Shown here piece by piece: positions 49,303 to 58,590 of a stretch of 64,000 nt of DNA (position 1 is its first letter; each line of letters starts with the position of its first letter). The notes under the pieces are model-generated. The model did not search any database. It saw only the letters and a program-made list of their open reading frames with translations, and was not told where the DNA came from. Location: contig CAJTDB010000003.1 in the NCBI GenBank assembly GCA_910574965.1, forward strand, positions 1 through 64,000, in the 5' to 3' direction. This DNA comes from Lachnospiraceae bacterium. GTDB lineage: Bacteria; Bacillota; Clostridia; Lachnospirales; Lachnospiraceae. Position numbers and translations under genes: made by a program.

Positions 49303-50667
49303 CTATGACTGTGTAATAATGATCTCTCCTACGATCTTCGGCCGTCCATGCTGAAATTCAATCATAACGCCCGGATAGACCGGGTGCTCCTGTCCTTTTT
49401 CGATGCTGGTCAGCTTCTTGGTATCCGGTGCATAGCACCTCCATACTTGGTCGGTCAGATTCCGAATCATCAGTTTGTCTGTCTTCTTATCATATACGAT
49501 CCCGCCTACGATATTTCCGTACTGATGTACGTTGCCGTCCACACTGATCTCATAGATAGCCTTCTGAGGATACAGAGCGATCCGGCTGCCGCTGACCTTT
49601 AATTCCAGGCACCGGGGCGGAATGGATTTGGGGTTTTCAAAATTCACAAATTGTTCCCGTCCTCCATTGACCCGAATCAGTTTGTCTCTGGCTTTTGCGA
49701 TGGTAGTAATCCATACATTTTCCGGCGGACGTTTCCATGGATCGCTGATCCCGTCCGTAAAAGCCGCTATGAACAAATTCCGGATCTCCTGAGGAAGCGC
49801 ACGCCACCTGACCAGAGCATTGGGCGCATATTCCTCTGTCGGCCGGTTGCTGTCATTGTTCGGATCAAAATGAAAGACGGGCTTGATGGCATACATCATA
49901 TCCTCTGCCTTATCGTTGCAGATGGGGAATTTCTCCCAGAGCTTTCCATCCATAGGATGGTCTACGAAAAACAGGCGGTACAGGATCGTTGCCAGAGAAT
50001 AATAGTCTGTTCTAATGTTGGGATTCAGTTTATACCCGCTCTTTGGAATCTCCGGCGCCATATACCCTTTCGTCCCCCGTACGGAACAAAGAGCCCCGTC
50101 TACGGACACATTGTCATTGTCCACCACCAGTACGTCTCCGTTTTCTGGATGGATGGCAAAATTTTTAGGATTCAGATCTTTATAAGACCACCCCTTTAAA
50201 TGCAGTTTTTGCATAGCCGCCGCAATGTTCATACCTGCCACCAGCATTGCGTTATAGCTTTTAAAACGAACCGCTTTTTCATCGGTATCCATCCGCAGAA
50301 AATGTTCCATCTCATAATAACCGTCCGGCAGAAGCTCCATAAGATAGCCAAATCTTTTCTCCTCCACCGGCACCGACGGATTCTTCCCCGTCAGCATCAT
50401 CAGCGGCCATATAAACTTTTCACTCGGTTTCTTTTCCTCTCCGTAGATCTCTGTGATCGTACCATATTGTGCCCCTCCGATCACGTCTTCTTTCTGTTTA
50501 CAGTACCATTTCAGGGCATAATCGTGCCCTCGAAAAGTCGCATGGTAGACATCTCCTTGTCCTCCGGCATCACTGATCAGATAATTCAGCGTAACGCACG
50601 CGCTGCCGGCCATAACTACCGTTTTGTTCTCGATCAGTTCGCCTGTTTTCTTTCCATCCGTACTCAT
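49303..50667 (-). CDS. Ser/Thr protein kinase with FHA-like C-terminus
   Basis: A 454-aa protein; GGAGG is six bases before the ATG at 50667. Kinase motifs are present: Gly-rich AGGQGDVYHA (about 34-43), Lys in YALKWY, catalytic loop YKDLNPKNFA (about 160), DND in place of DFG (about 181) and APE in GYMAPEIPKSGY (about 204). All residues needed for catalysis seem to be kept. The last 100 residues are beta-rich (MIRNLTDQVWRCYAPDTKKL) and resemble other ends in the operon. It is the first gene after the promoter and probably the master switch, opposed by the PP2C protein. Confidence 0.88.
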   Translation of the reverse strand: MSTDGKKTGELIENKTVVMAGSACVTLNYLISDAGGQGDVYHATFRGHDYALKWYCKQKEDVIGGAQYGTITEIYGEEKKPSEKFIWPLMMLTGKNPSVPVEEKRFGYLMELLPDGYYEMEHFLRMDTDEKAVRFKSYNAMLVAGMNIAAAMQKLHLKGWSYKDLNPKNFAIHPENGDVLVVDNDNVSVDGALCSVRGTKGYMAPEIPKSGYKLNPNIRTDYYSLATILYRLFFVDHPMDGKLWEKFPICNDKAEDMMYAIKPVFHFDPNNDSNRPTEEYAPNALVRWRALPQEIRNLFIAAFTDGISDPWKRPPENVWITTIAKARDKLIRVNGGREQFVNFENPKSIPPRCLELKVSGSRIALYPQKAIYEISVDGNVHQYGNIVGGIVYDKKTDKLMIRNLTDQVWRCYAPDTKKLTSIEKGQEHPVYPGVMIEFQHGRPKIVGEIIITQS

Positions 50668-50759
50668 CTCATTCCTCCATGTTTCCGTATTTTATTTGTA
50701 CCAATTCCTCCATACGATTCCATTTTTGATTGGTTCTCTTTTTCAATCTGTACAAAAAA

Positions 50760-50788
50760 ATTATACCGCCTGCCTTAATAGCTGTCAA
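50760..50788 (-). promoter_or_regulatory. Perfect sigma-A promoter of the 20-gene operon
   Basis: On the minus strand TTGACA (50788-50783), a 17-bp spacer and TATAAT (50765-50760). Both boxes match the consensus fully. The start point would be near 50753, giving a leader of about 85 nt. Confidence 0.88.
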
Positions 50789-50870
50789 TGTGAATAGATG
50801 ATTGTTTTCCCGTAAAATGCCGTCGAACCGTTTTTCTGCACAACTGTCATCCAGAAGCATATGCAGCGAA

Positions 50871-50910
50871 AAAGCTGCCTGAAAAGTGAAATTTATTTTC
50901 AGACAGCTTT
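50871..50910 (-). terminator. Terminator of the SprA-like gene
   Basis: AAGCTGTCTGAAAA pairs with TTTTCAGGCAGCTT on the minus strand, followed by TTTTTC. It separates the SprA-like gene from the operon promoter. Confidence 0.75.
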
Positions 50911-50940
50911 CTTAAAATATTTCTTGCCGGAAGAGCCTCT

Positions 50941-51666
50941 CTATGCCACAGCCGACAGCACTCGCTCGGCCGTGTCCGGCTGTTCCGGTTTGGATGCAGT
51001 TGTCGTCTGAGTCGTTCCGCCGGAAATATACACTTTCCCGCATTCCGGACAGATATCCGTGTGTAGCGTCACGCTCTGGCTGACCACCCGGCGGTCTTCC
51101 CGCTCGGCCTTTGCCCGCTCCCGGCTTACATGCTCCTGCTCGTGGCTCCTTACCATGGCACCTGCACGCTCCGGAGCAATTCTGGTGGGCGTTTTAAAAG
51201 ACACACCCATGTCATCAGAACCATCCTGATATTTCCGCTGTTCACATGTCTGACACTCTCCGTCTTTTGCCGCTTCCTGAACCGGGCGGATTCCGGAGGA
51301 TGTTCTGCTCTGTCCGGGTAGTTCACTCCCCTCCGGCTCCATATACTGAATACGCATCCGAACGGCATACTCCGCCGGGTCGATCCCTTTTCGCTGATAG
51401 CGGTCCGGAAGCGCTTCCTTTCCTTCTCCCTGGAAAGCCCCGCCAGAAGGCGGCACCGGACGGGGCTTTTGCTCCCTGCTTCCTGCTGCCCACGGACTGT
51501 CCGAAGGAATCCCCGAAGCCTGCACTCCTACAGAATCAGCCTTTGCCTGTCCTGACTCCTGGTTCCGCGCCGAACCCGTCTTCCCAGCCTGCGCCCGCTG
51601 CACTGCAGGGGGCTGATAGCAGTACATAGAAACATAGGAACCTGCTCCTGATATCGCTCCTACCAT
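50941..51666 (-). CDS. SprA-related putative metalloprotease
   Basis: A 241-aa protein; the ATG at 51666 has GAGG eight bases upstream. The first 130 residues are Pro/Gly/Ser-rich and disordered-looking. The conserved part begins CQTCEQRKYQDGSDDMGVSF, continues with HEQEH (a zinc-protease-like HExxH) and ends with CPECG...YISGGTT. This is the SprA-related pattern found through Firmicutes, usually one copy, of unknown role. It has its own terminator (50871-50910) and is separate from the operon. Confidence 0.75.
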   Translation of the reverse strand: MVGAISGAGSYVSMYCYQPPAVQRAQAGKTGSARNQESGQAKADSVGVQASGIPSDSPWAAGSREQKPRPVPPSGGAFQGEGKEALPDRYQRKGIDPAEYAVRMRIQYMEPEGSELPGQSRTSSGIRPVQEAAKDGECQTCEQRKYQDGSDDMGVSFKTPTRIAPERAGAMVRSHEQEHVSRERAKAEREDRRVVSQSVTLHTDICPECGKVYISGGTTQTTTASKPEQPDTAERVLSAVA

Positions 51667-51695
51667 AATCATCACCTCATCTATTGATTCTGAAT

Positions 51696-52886
51696 TTACA
51701 AAAGCTTTTCCAAATAAGAAGTTCCGATGGTCCCCTCCGGCATGGAAACTCCGAAATTATCCGTCACTGTCGCCCCCACTGCGGCAAAAGTGTCCGCCTC
51801 CGGAAGACATCCAAAGCCTTTCATGGATGGAGAATATGCCAGAAATGGTACCTTTTCCCTTGTATGGTCTGTGCCTGTATACGTGGGATCGTTGCCGTGA
51901 TCTGCCGTAATTATGAGCAGATCTTCCTCTTTTAAAAGCTCCAGCAGGATTCCCAGATTTTGATCGAATTTCTCTATCTCCTGTGCATAACCCGATGGAT
52001 TTCTTCGATGACCCCATAAAGCGTCAAAATCCACCAGATTTACAAAACACAGTCCATGGAACTCTTCCTTTGCAGTTTCGATGGTCTGCTCCATACCATG
52101 AACGGAGCTTTTGGATTTCAGGGACCGGGTAATCCCCTCTCCGTCAAAAATATCTTTGATTTTACCGATGGAAATCACATCGAACCCGGCTTCTTTCAGA
52201 GCGTCTAATGCCGTCTTTCCAAAAGGCTTCAGCGCATAGTCATGCCGGTTGCTGGTCCGTTTGAACTCGCCCCGTTTCTTTCCCACATAGGGCCTCGCAA
52301 TGATCCGCCCCACTTTCCACTCGTCTTTCATGGTGATCTCTCTTGCGATCTCACAGCAGCGATAGAGCTCTTCAAGGCCAAACGTCTCTTCATTGCCGCA
52401 GATCTGCAGAACGGAGTCTGCCGAAGTGTAGACGATCATATGTCCTGTGGCAATCTCTTCCTCCGCCAGTTCTTCCAGAATCTCGGTTCCGCTGGCACTC
52501 TTGTTGCCGATGACCTGATGTCCCGTCCGCTCCTCCAGTTCCCGAATCAGCTCCGGCGGAAATCCCGTATCCGTAAACGTCTTAAAAGGCTGCTTTCCTT
52601 CCAGCCCCATCATTTCCCAGTGTCCTGTCATCGTATCCTTGCTGCAGCTCTTCTCATTGAGCTTCGCATAATACCCAAGGGGGCGCTCTGACGGCTCCAC
52701 CTGTTTTAAACTGCACAGATTCGCCATACCAAGCTTTCTTAAGTTCGGGATTGCAAATGTATCCACCGATTCCGAGATATGCTCTAAGGTGTTCACTCCC
52801 ACATCTCCATATTCCCCGGAGTCTGCCATCTCTCCCACTCCAAGGGAATCCATGACAATTACAAATATACGTTTATATTTTTCCAT
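51696..52886 (-). CDS. deoB: Phosphopentomutase
   Basis: A 396-aa protein of usual DeoB length. It interconverts (deoxy)ribose 1-phosphate and 5-phosphate with Mn. The alkaline-phosphatase-like metal sites are in [16 protein letters not shown], the phosphorylated Thr region in [13 protein letters not shown], and further ligands in [13 protein letters not shown] and [19 protein letters not shown]. The start at 52886 follows AAGGAAC. It is the third gene of the nucleoside salvage operon, feeding sugar phosphate from Udp to glycolysis. Confidence 0.95.
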   Translation of the reverse strand: MEKYKRIFVIVMDSLGVGEMADSGEYGDVGVNTLEHISESVDTFAIPNLRKLGMANLCSLKQVEPSERPLGYYAKLNEKSCSKDTMTGHWEMMGLEGKQPFKTFTDTGFPPELIRELEERTGHQVIGNKSASGTEILEELAEEEIATGHMIVYTSADSVLQICGNEETFGLEELYRCCEIAREITMKDEWKVGRIIARPYVGKKRGEFKRTSNRHDYALKPFGKTALDALKEAGFDVISIGKIKDIFDGEGITRSLKSKSSVHGMEQTIETAKEEFHGLCFVNLVDFDALWGHRRNPSGYAQEIEKFDQNLGILLELLKEEDLLIITADHGNDPTYTGTDHTREKVPFLAYSPSMKGFGCLPEADTFAAVGATVTDNFGVSMPEGTIGTSYLEKLL

Positions 52887-52910
52887 AACAAAGTTCCTTA
52901 CGATTGTTCT

Positions 52911-52926
52911 GCATCCGTCCGGATGC
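52911..52926. repeat. Intergenic hairpin GCATCCG-TC-CGGATGC
   Basis: A perfect 7-bp stem between cdd and deoB, in the context TTCTGCATCCGTCCGG. A related, longer hairpin in the context TTCTGCATCTGTCCGG lies at 61651-61681. Confidence 0.6.
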
Positions 52927-52968
52927 GGTTTTCTTGTTTTATGAAACTGTTTTGTACAGAACCGGCGG

Positions 52969-53388
52969 TCAGTCCAGGTTCTCCGGCCCAAATCCCATCG
53001 GCAGCAGATCTTTAAGCAGAAACGTCTCATAGTCTTCCGGACCGGCAGCCAGAATAATTACAAACTTCTCCGGATCGCAAAATTCCCTCATGACCTGACG
53101 GCACACCCCGCAGGGAGGCGCATAGCTTCTTGGCACCCCGTCTTTTCCGCCCACCACGCAGATGGCCGTAAAGTCCCGGACGCCTTCGCTGACTGCCTTA
53201 AAAAATGCCGTGCGCTCCGCACAGTTCGTCGGCGTGTAGGCGGCATTCTCAATATTGCAGCCTCCGTAAATCTTTCCGTTCTTCCCAAGAAGTGCCGCCC
53301 CCACGTGAAAATGCGAATAGGGCACATAGGAGTATGACATCTGTTCTGCAGCTATACGAATCAGCTTCTGTATCTGACTTTTCTCCAT
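52969..53388 (-). CDS. cdd: Cytidine deaminase
   Basis: A 139-aa homotetrameric-type Cdd. Zinc and catalytic motifs are NCAERTAFF (Cys and the catalytic Glu) and [10 protein letters not shown] (two Cys). The N-terminal [11 protein letters not shown] contributes to the substrate pocket. It deaminates cytidine and deoxycytidine to the uridines, which the next enzyme upstream (Udp) splits. It begins 3 bp after udp. Confidence 0.95.
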   Translation of the reverse strand: MEKSQIQKLIRIAAEQMSYSYVPYSHFHVGAALLGKNGKIYGGCNIENAAYTPTNCAERTAFFKAVSEGVRDFTAICVVGGKDGVPRSYAPPCGVCRQVMREFCDPEKFVIILAAGPEDYETFLLKDLLPMGFGPENLD

Positions 53389-53391
53389 CTT

Positions 53392-54168
53392 CTACGCCTC
53401 CTGATCTTCCCGGATCAGTTTTCGAAGGGCCTCCACCGCCGTACGGATGGCCATATCCGTGTCATGGACCACCGGATTGGGAAGTCCTTCCCGCTCCCGC
53501 TCCTGATTCGCCACTGCCAGAAAGACGGCGCCCATACGCACGTGCAGGGCACTCGCACTGATAAACAGCGCTGCAGACTCCATCTCCGAAGCCAGGCATC
53601 CCAGGCGTTTCCACGCTTCCCATTTGTTCAAAAGCTCGTAGCTTACCGGCTTTGTCTCCGGAGAATGCTGTCCATAAAAAGCATCCTTGCTCTGCACCAC
53701 ACCGGTATGATAGTCCGTTCCCTGCTCCTTCGCAGACGCCATCAGCGCCTGAACGACCTCGATATCCGCCACTGCCGGAAATTCAATGGGCGCATACTCT
53801 CTGCTGGTGCCCTCCATCCGGACAGACCCGGTAGCAATGACCAGATCCCCGCTTTTTACATGAAGCTGCATACCTCCGCAGGTACCTACCCGGATAAACG
53901 TATCTGCTCCGCACTTGACCAGCTCCTCCAGTGCAATGGATGCGGACGGGCCTCCGATGCCGGTGGAAGTCACACTGACTTTCACCCCGTCTAAATAACC
54001 CGTATAGGTCACATATTCCCTGCTGTCCGCCACAAAGACCGCATCGTCAAAATATTTTGCAATCTTCGCGCACCGTTTCGGATCGCCCGGCAGGAGCACA
54101 TACTTCCCCACGTCGCCTTCCCCGGTCTGAATATGATACTGCTTTCCTTCCTTTTGTGAATAATTCAT
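53392..54168 (-). CDS. udp: Uridine phosphorylase
   Basis: A 258-aa protein of the PNP/UDP phosphorylase family. [13 protein letters not shown] is the phosphate-binding N-terminal motif. [16 protein letters not shown] is the family signature, and [10 protein letters not shown] is the ribose/active-site strand. It splits uridine with phosphate into uracil and ribose 1-phosphate. GGGGGG precedes the ATG at 54168 by seven bases. First gene of udp-cdd-deoB. Confidence 0.93.
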   Translation of the reverse strand: MNYSQKEGKQYHIQTGEGDVGKYVLLPGDPKRCAKIAKYFDDAVFVADSREYVTYTGYLDGVKVSVTSTGIGGPSASIALEELVKCGADTFIRVGTCGGMQLHVKSGDLVIATGSVRMEGTSREYAPIEFPAVADIEVVQALMASAKEQGTDYHTGVVQSKDAFYGQHSPETKPVSYELLNKWEAWKRLGCLASEMESAALFISASALHVRMGAVFLAVANQEREREGLPNPVVHDTDMAIRTAVEALRKLIREDQEA

Positions 54169-54228
54169 AGGTGTTCCCCCCTGTTCTTTTCGGTCCTGAA
54201 TACCTCTGCAACGATTGGTTCTATCTAT

Positions 54229-54256
54229 TTTATACCATAAATCCGTGCGCTTTAAA
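54229..54256 (-). promoter_or_regulatory. Putative promoter of udp-cdd-deoB
   Basis: On the minus strand TATAAA (54234-54229) with TTTAAA 16 bp upstream (54256-54251). The -35 is weak and lies at the end of the acetyltransferase gene. Confidence 0.4.
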
Positions 54257-54854
54257 AGACCTTTCTGACGGATTCTTCCCGTTCTGTCTCTCCCGCTGCC
54301 AAAGAATCTTCATCCCTTTTGGCCGCCTCTTCAACAAGCTGTCGCTTTATTCGATAAGAACATATGTTCCTGCAGTGTCCGTCCCGATCTGCTCTGCCTT
54401 TTTGTATCCGTATCTGGATAAAGCCGCATTTTTCAAACAGTTTTCTTGAAGCCGTATTGTTCTCCAGAATATTAGATTCCATGCAGTCCAGCCGAAGCTC
54501 CTCAAAAGCAAACAGGACCAGTGCATGGACCGCATCCTGTCCGTAGCCTTTGCCCCGAACGGATTTTCTAAGTTTAATCTGGATCTCCGCACATTTCCGG
54601 TCCGGGTCTGTATGGGTGAGCGTGATAACCCCAAGTCCTGTCTGCGGACATTGCTTGTCTGCAACGATCCTGCACAGATTTCCTTTCGAACCCTGCGGGA
54701 TGCGAAAGCAGCTCATCTGCCGGAACAGGGCCGCCGGTCTTTGATACCCCCTTGTGATCTTTGTAATATCCGGATCCTCGATCAGATTCCGCAGCATTTC
54801 CTGGTCCTGTACTTCTGCTGCCCGAAGGACTACTTTCTCTCCAACGATCTCCAT
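54252..54854 (-). CDS. GNAT N-acetyltransferase (RimJ/RimL-like)
   Basis: A 200-aa protein. [20 protein letters not shown] is the usual N-terminal strand-helix, and [20 protein letters not shown] the acetyl-CoA site (RGKGYG). [19 protein letters not shown] is the C-terminal GNAT motif. It transfers acetyl from CoA to an amine, perhaps a protein N-terminus, antibiotic or metabolite. The last 35 residues are an unusual acidic tail. Stand-alone gene. Confidence 0.85.
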   Translation of the reverse strand: MEIVGEKVVLRAAEVQDQEMLRNLIEDPDITKITRGYQRPAALFRQMSCFRIPQGSKGNLCRIVADKQCPQTGLGVITLTHTDPDRKCAEIQIKLRKSVRGKGYGQDAVHALVLFAFEELRLDCMESNILENNTASRKLFEKCGFIQIRIQKGRADRDGHCRNICSYRIKRQLVEEAAKRDEDSLAAGETEREESVRKVF

Positions 54855-54971
54855 ACGGCCCGCCTCCCGCTCACTGTTTCCATCCCATCCATATGCCTTC
54901 TTAAACAGATATGGATGTTCCTGCTTTCAGCATAACAGATGCATCCCCAAAAAGCAACAAAAGCCGCGTCG

Positions 54972-56342
54972 TCAGCGGTCGTCTGCCCCTGTCAGGCAAT
55001 ACCGGCGCCATCTCCCGCTCATATAATATGCCGCCGTCAGTCCCGAAGCCACGCACCATCCAATCACCGCACTCCACCAGAGCATACGCTCCCCGAAAAC
55101 CGGCGTCAGGAGAAAGGCGCACACAACCCGAACTCCCAGACTGCTCAGCGTCAGTCCCACGAACCAGTTCATGTCTCCGACGCCCTTGAAGACCGATTTT
55201 AACACCATATACCAGGAAAAGATTCCGAAAAACCAGCCCGCTGTCCGCACATACGCCGCTCCCACGCGAATCACTTCCCCTGCCTGTTCCCCTTCCACAA
55301 ACCAGCCGATCATCTGTTCCGGAAAAAGCTCCATCCAGAGAGTCAGAAAGACCGAGATCCCGCCGGTCACAAGCAGCGACGCACGCACTCCCTGTCCGAT
55401 CCGCTCCGTCTTCTGAGCGCCCGCATTCTGTCCCACAAAGCCGGACAGTGCATTTCCCCAGTTGATCGGGACTGCAGACACCAGATTCACCGCCTTGTTT
55501 GCCGCCGTGCAGCCTGCCATAACGGCCGGACCGAACCCATTTGTCACCGTCTGCACGCACACATTTCCAAGTGAAACTACCGACTGCTGCAAAGCCGCCG
55601 GAACAGCAATCCGCATCATCCGTCCAAGCTCCTTCTTATCGAATATACGTTCTCCCTTCTCGATGCCGATCCTTCGAAGTTTCCGCTCCAGCATCCCATA
55701 GGCCAGCGCCGTACAGACTCCCTGAGACAGCGTAGTCGCCAGTGCCCCGCCGCCTACGCCCATGGAACATTCCACAATAAAAAACAGATCCCCCGCCACA
55801 TTCAGGAAAAAAGCCAGCACAAGAAAAGAAAGAGGCGTTCTGGAATCTCCCATGGCGATAAATACCGCCGTCACCGCATTGTACAGGAAAATGGGCACGC
55901 TTCCCCAGAAATAAATCGTCAGATACTCCCGGCTGTCCGCCAGAATCTCCTGGGGCGTCTTGATAACCAGCAGAATCTCCTCTGCAAAAAGCTGACTCCC
56001 CACCGTCACAATCCCCCCTGTGACTGCGGCAAAAATGCAGACGGTCGTCATGCATACCCGAATCTTCTCCTTCTTTCCGGCACCGAAATACCGGGCAACG
56101 ACAACAGAGGCTCCCAGTGCAAGACCGGAAGCCATCTGAACGATGACCGCAGTGACCGTACCTGCAGAACCTGCCGCCGCCAGCGCATCCGTCCCCAGAT
56201 AATTCCCTACAATCAAGCTGTCTATAATATTGTAAAACTGCTGAAATAAATTGGATAAAATGATCGGCACCGCGAAGAAAAGCAGCACCTTTACCGGGCT
56301 GCCTTCTGTCATATCAAGCGTCTCTCTCCTGCCTTCTGTCAT
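54972..56342 (-). CDS. MATE family efflux transporter
   Basis: A 456-aa, 12-helix protein with its start at 56342 (GAGGGG). The family pattern is clear: PIILSNLFQQFYNIIDSLIV in helix 1, LAAAGSAGTVTAVI and ASVVVARYFGAGKKEK in the first half, and a matching second half (VPAALQQSVVSLGNVCVQ; NALSGFVGQNAGAQKTERIG). It should export drugs or metabolites using Na+ or H+. It lies 67 bp after the antiporter operon and may be cotranscribed. Confidence 0.93.
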   Translation of the reverse strand: MTEGRRETLDMTEGSPVKVLLFFAVPIILSNLFQQFYNIIDSLIVGNYLGTDALAAAGSAGTVTAVIVQMASGLALGASVVVARYFGAGKKEKIRVCMTTVCIFAAVTGGIVTVGSQLFAEEILLVIKTPQEILADSREYLTIYFWGSVPIFLYNAVTAVFIAMGDSRTPLSFLVLAFFLNVAGDLFFIVECSMGVGGGALATTLSQGVCTALAYGMLERKLRRIGIEKGERIFDKKELGRMMRIAVPAALQQSVVSLGNVCVQTVTNGFGPAVMAGCTAANKAVNLVSAVPINWGNALSGFVGQNAGAQKTERIGQGVRASLLVTGGISVFLTLWMELFPEQMIGWFVEGEQAGEVIRVGAAYVRTAGWFFGIFSWYMVLKSVFKGVGDMNWFVGLTLSSLGVRVVCAFLLTPVFGERMLWWSAVIGWCVASGLTAAYYMSGRWRRYCLTGADDR

Positions 56343-56409
56343 ACCGGATCCCCTCTTAAATCTACAGGACTGCAGACGCGGATGCAAAAGAGAGAGGCAG
56401 ACAGCGGTC

Positions 56410-58563
56410 CTACCACCATAACAGATAGATCAAAGTCAGCCCCAGACCGATGGCCGCCAGCATCAGCCCAAAGGACAGACTTGCGCTGATCAGACGGTTC
56501 GTCCGGCGAAATACCTCCTCCCATTCCGCGAATGCAACAACAAACGAATGTTCGATTGGATTTTTCTTTCGTATGGTATGATTGAGCACTTCGATCACAT
56601 AATCCAGCGCCATTCCCAGCGCACGGGAAAATTTCGTGCCGATCAGATACACATGCCGTTCTGTACGGTTTCTGTGTGTCGTACGGCGCAGCAGAAGAAG
56701 GATATAATCCGTCAGATAATCACAGACTCTGCTGAAAAATGCCGCCACTTCCAGAAGCCCTTTTAAAACCGCCCGCGTTACATACAGCCGGTCCGCCAGC
56801 AGACAGGCACCGCCCGCAGCCGCCACTGCCGCCCGCTGAAAGACCGGCCGGTAAATGCCGTCCTCCAGGTCTAACCATGCAGGCCATACATTCCGATAAA
56901 CCCATTCTCCCTGTTCATTTTTCCCCATGAGATACTTTCGTATGATTCCAAAATATACCAGACATCCGATCAGAAGGGAGATCAAAGCCCCTTTTAAGTT
57001 GGTCAGACTGAAATAACGGACCTCATGGGCCGGCATTTCCCCATGTAAAAATCCCTGGGACAGATCCGCTGCCGGATTCATAACCCCGTAAGGGAAAAAT
57101 CCCATCACCGCCAGAAGCAGTGCCGGTATGAGAAGCGCCAGGACACTTTCCCAAGCCAAATAGTTTTTCCTCTCTTCGTATTCCTTCTGCCGGCGGGGAT
57201 GTGTTTCTAAAAAGACCGCCGCAAACAGCTTTGTCATATATGCGATGGTCATCCCTCCCGTCAGCAGAAAGATCCATTCCACAGCATGAATAAAAAAGAC
57301 CGGCTCCTTGTGCACCGCAAGCTCGGCTGCGTATTCCACAATGCTCTCATGAAGCAGCGTCTTGCTGATATATCCGCTGAATCCCGGCACTCCCCCGATG
57401 CTAAGAGCACCCACGAAAAAGACTGCCTTTAAAAACCGTTTATTTTTTCCAAAGCCCCGGATCTCGTTCAGATCCAGCTTGTGCAGATTTTGATAGACTG
57501 CGCCTGCTGCCATAAAGAGAACCAGTTTTATCAGAGAATGATTGACCATGTGCAGAATCGTTCCCCGGACTGCCAGCGCATTTTCCGTTCCCAGAAGTTC
57601 CATCATGCCGACGCCGGTAAGGATAAATCCTATCTGAGACATGGAGGAACAGGCCAGCGTCCGCTTCAGATCAATCGAGCAGACCGCCAGCAGGGCACCC
57701 CCGAACATGGTAACAACGCCCAGACACAAAATCAGCTTTCCCCAGCGGACATCATAGCGGAAAATCTCCATGGAAACGATCAGAATGCCGAAGATTCCGG
57801 TCTTCGTAAGGATCCCCGACAGCAGAGCGCTGGCCGGCGCCGGCGCCACAGGATGCGCCTTCGGAAGCCACACATGAAGCGGAAACATGCCCGCCTTTGC
57901 ACCGAAGCCAAACAGCATGCAAAGACCTGCTCCGTAGATCTGCCCGCCTTTTTCCGGCATCACCTGACAGACGGCCTCATAAAGCTCTGACATCCGAAGG
58001 GTTCCGGCCGCATCATAGAGAAGGAAAAGTCCCATAAGCATAACCAGGCCGCCGATCACGGCAATCGCCAGATAAATCTCTCCTGCTTTCATAGCCGCCG
58101 GCTTCTCATCATGAACGACCCACACATAAGAAGTGAGTGACATGATCTCAAAGAACAGAAACGTCGTATACAGATCCCCTGACAAAAATACCCCCATAGT
58201 TGCCCCAAGGGTCAACAGATAGAAAAAGTAATAACGGTTCCGATTCCGATAGTGCTGAAAATAATCCCGTGAAAAAAGTCCCGTCATCATCCACATCAGC
58301 GCTGCAATGCATCCGTAAAGCACTCGAAAACCATCCAGCTTCAGGTACATTCCCTTCATGCAGAACCCTTCCAGCAAGAACTGCAGTTCTCCCTGACGTA
58401 CATAGGCCGACACTGCCCACAGCATAAGTCCCATCTCCAGCACTACCGACATCACCAGAAGACGGTCCCTTACTATCTTATGCCGCTTTCCTGCCAGATA
58501 GCAGAGAAATGCCGCCGCAAACGGAAACCAGATCACATGAAATAATTCTATATTGCCGCTCAT
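56410..58563 (-). CDS. Mrp/complex-I-like antiporter subunit (NuoL/MrpA type, 717 aa)
   Basis: A long member of the proton_antipo_M family. FHVIWFPFAAAFLCYLAGKR starts helix 1. The core has SYVWVVHDEKPAAMKAGEIY (key acidic residue), FGFGAKAGMFPLHVWLPKAH (key Lys) and APASALLSGILTKTGIFGIL. The extended C-terminus includes several more helices and a basic cytoplasmic stretch. It is the last of four antiporter-type subunits in the operon and should pump Na+ or H+ in a multisubunit membrane complex. Confidence 0.88.
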   Translation of the reverse strand: MSGNIELFHVIWFPFAAAFLCYLAGKRHKIVRDRLLVMSVVLEMGLMLWAVSAYVRQGELQFLLEGFCMKGMYLKLDGFRVLYGCIAALMWMMTGLFSRDYFQHYRNRNRYYFFYLLTLGATMGVFLSGDLYTTFLFFEIMSLTSYVWVVHDEKPAAMKAGEIYLAIAVIGGLVMLMGLFLLYDAAGTLRMSELYEAVCQVMPEKGGQIYGAGLCMLFGFGAKAGMFPLHVWLPKAHPVAPAPASALLSGILTKTGIFGILIVSMEIFRYDVRWGKLILCLGVVTMFGGALLAVCSIDLKRTLACSSMSQIGFILTGVGMMELLGTENALAVRGTILHMVNHSLIKLVLFMAAGAVYQNLHKLDLNEIRGFGKNKRFLKAVFFVGALSIGGVPGFSGYISKTLLHESIVEYAAELAVHKEPVFFIHAVEWIFLLTGGMTIAYMTKLFAAVFLETHPRRQKEYEERKNYLAWESVLALLIPALLLAVMGFFPYGVMNPAADLSQGFLHGEMPAHEVRYFSLTNLKGALISLLIGCLVYFGIIRKYLMGKNEQGEWVYRNVWPAWLDLEDGIYRPVFQRAAVAAAGGACLLADRLYVTRAVLKGLLEVAAFFSRVCDYLTDYILLLLRRTTHRNRTERHVYLIGTKFSRALGMALDYVIEVLNHTIRKKNPIEHSFVVAFAEWEEVFRRTNRLISASLSFGLMLAAIGLGLTLIYLLWW

Positions 58564-58590
58564 CTGTCCAATCCTTTCCTAAATGCTCCT

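Noticed and set aside
50669-50860. A 63-codon minus-strand frame upstream of the kinase gene
   Set aside because: It contains the perfect promoter, so most of it is not transcribed from there, and its sequence has no coding character.
54358-54371. GAACATATGTTC, a match to the Gram-positive LexA box core
   Set aside because: It lies inside the acetyltransferase coding sequence (codons for Asn-Ile-Cys-Ser). Similar CATATGTT strings recur in coding regions (28015, 46579, 46787), so it is codon coincidence rather than an SOS promoter.
54901-55560. A 219-codon frame overlapping the MATE transporter gene
   Set aside because: Same-strand shadow in another frame of a clear 12-helix transporter; Gly/Arg/Ser-rich, typical of off-frame reading.
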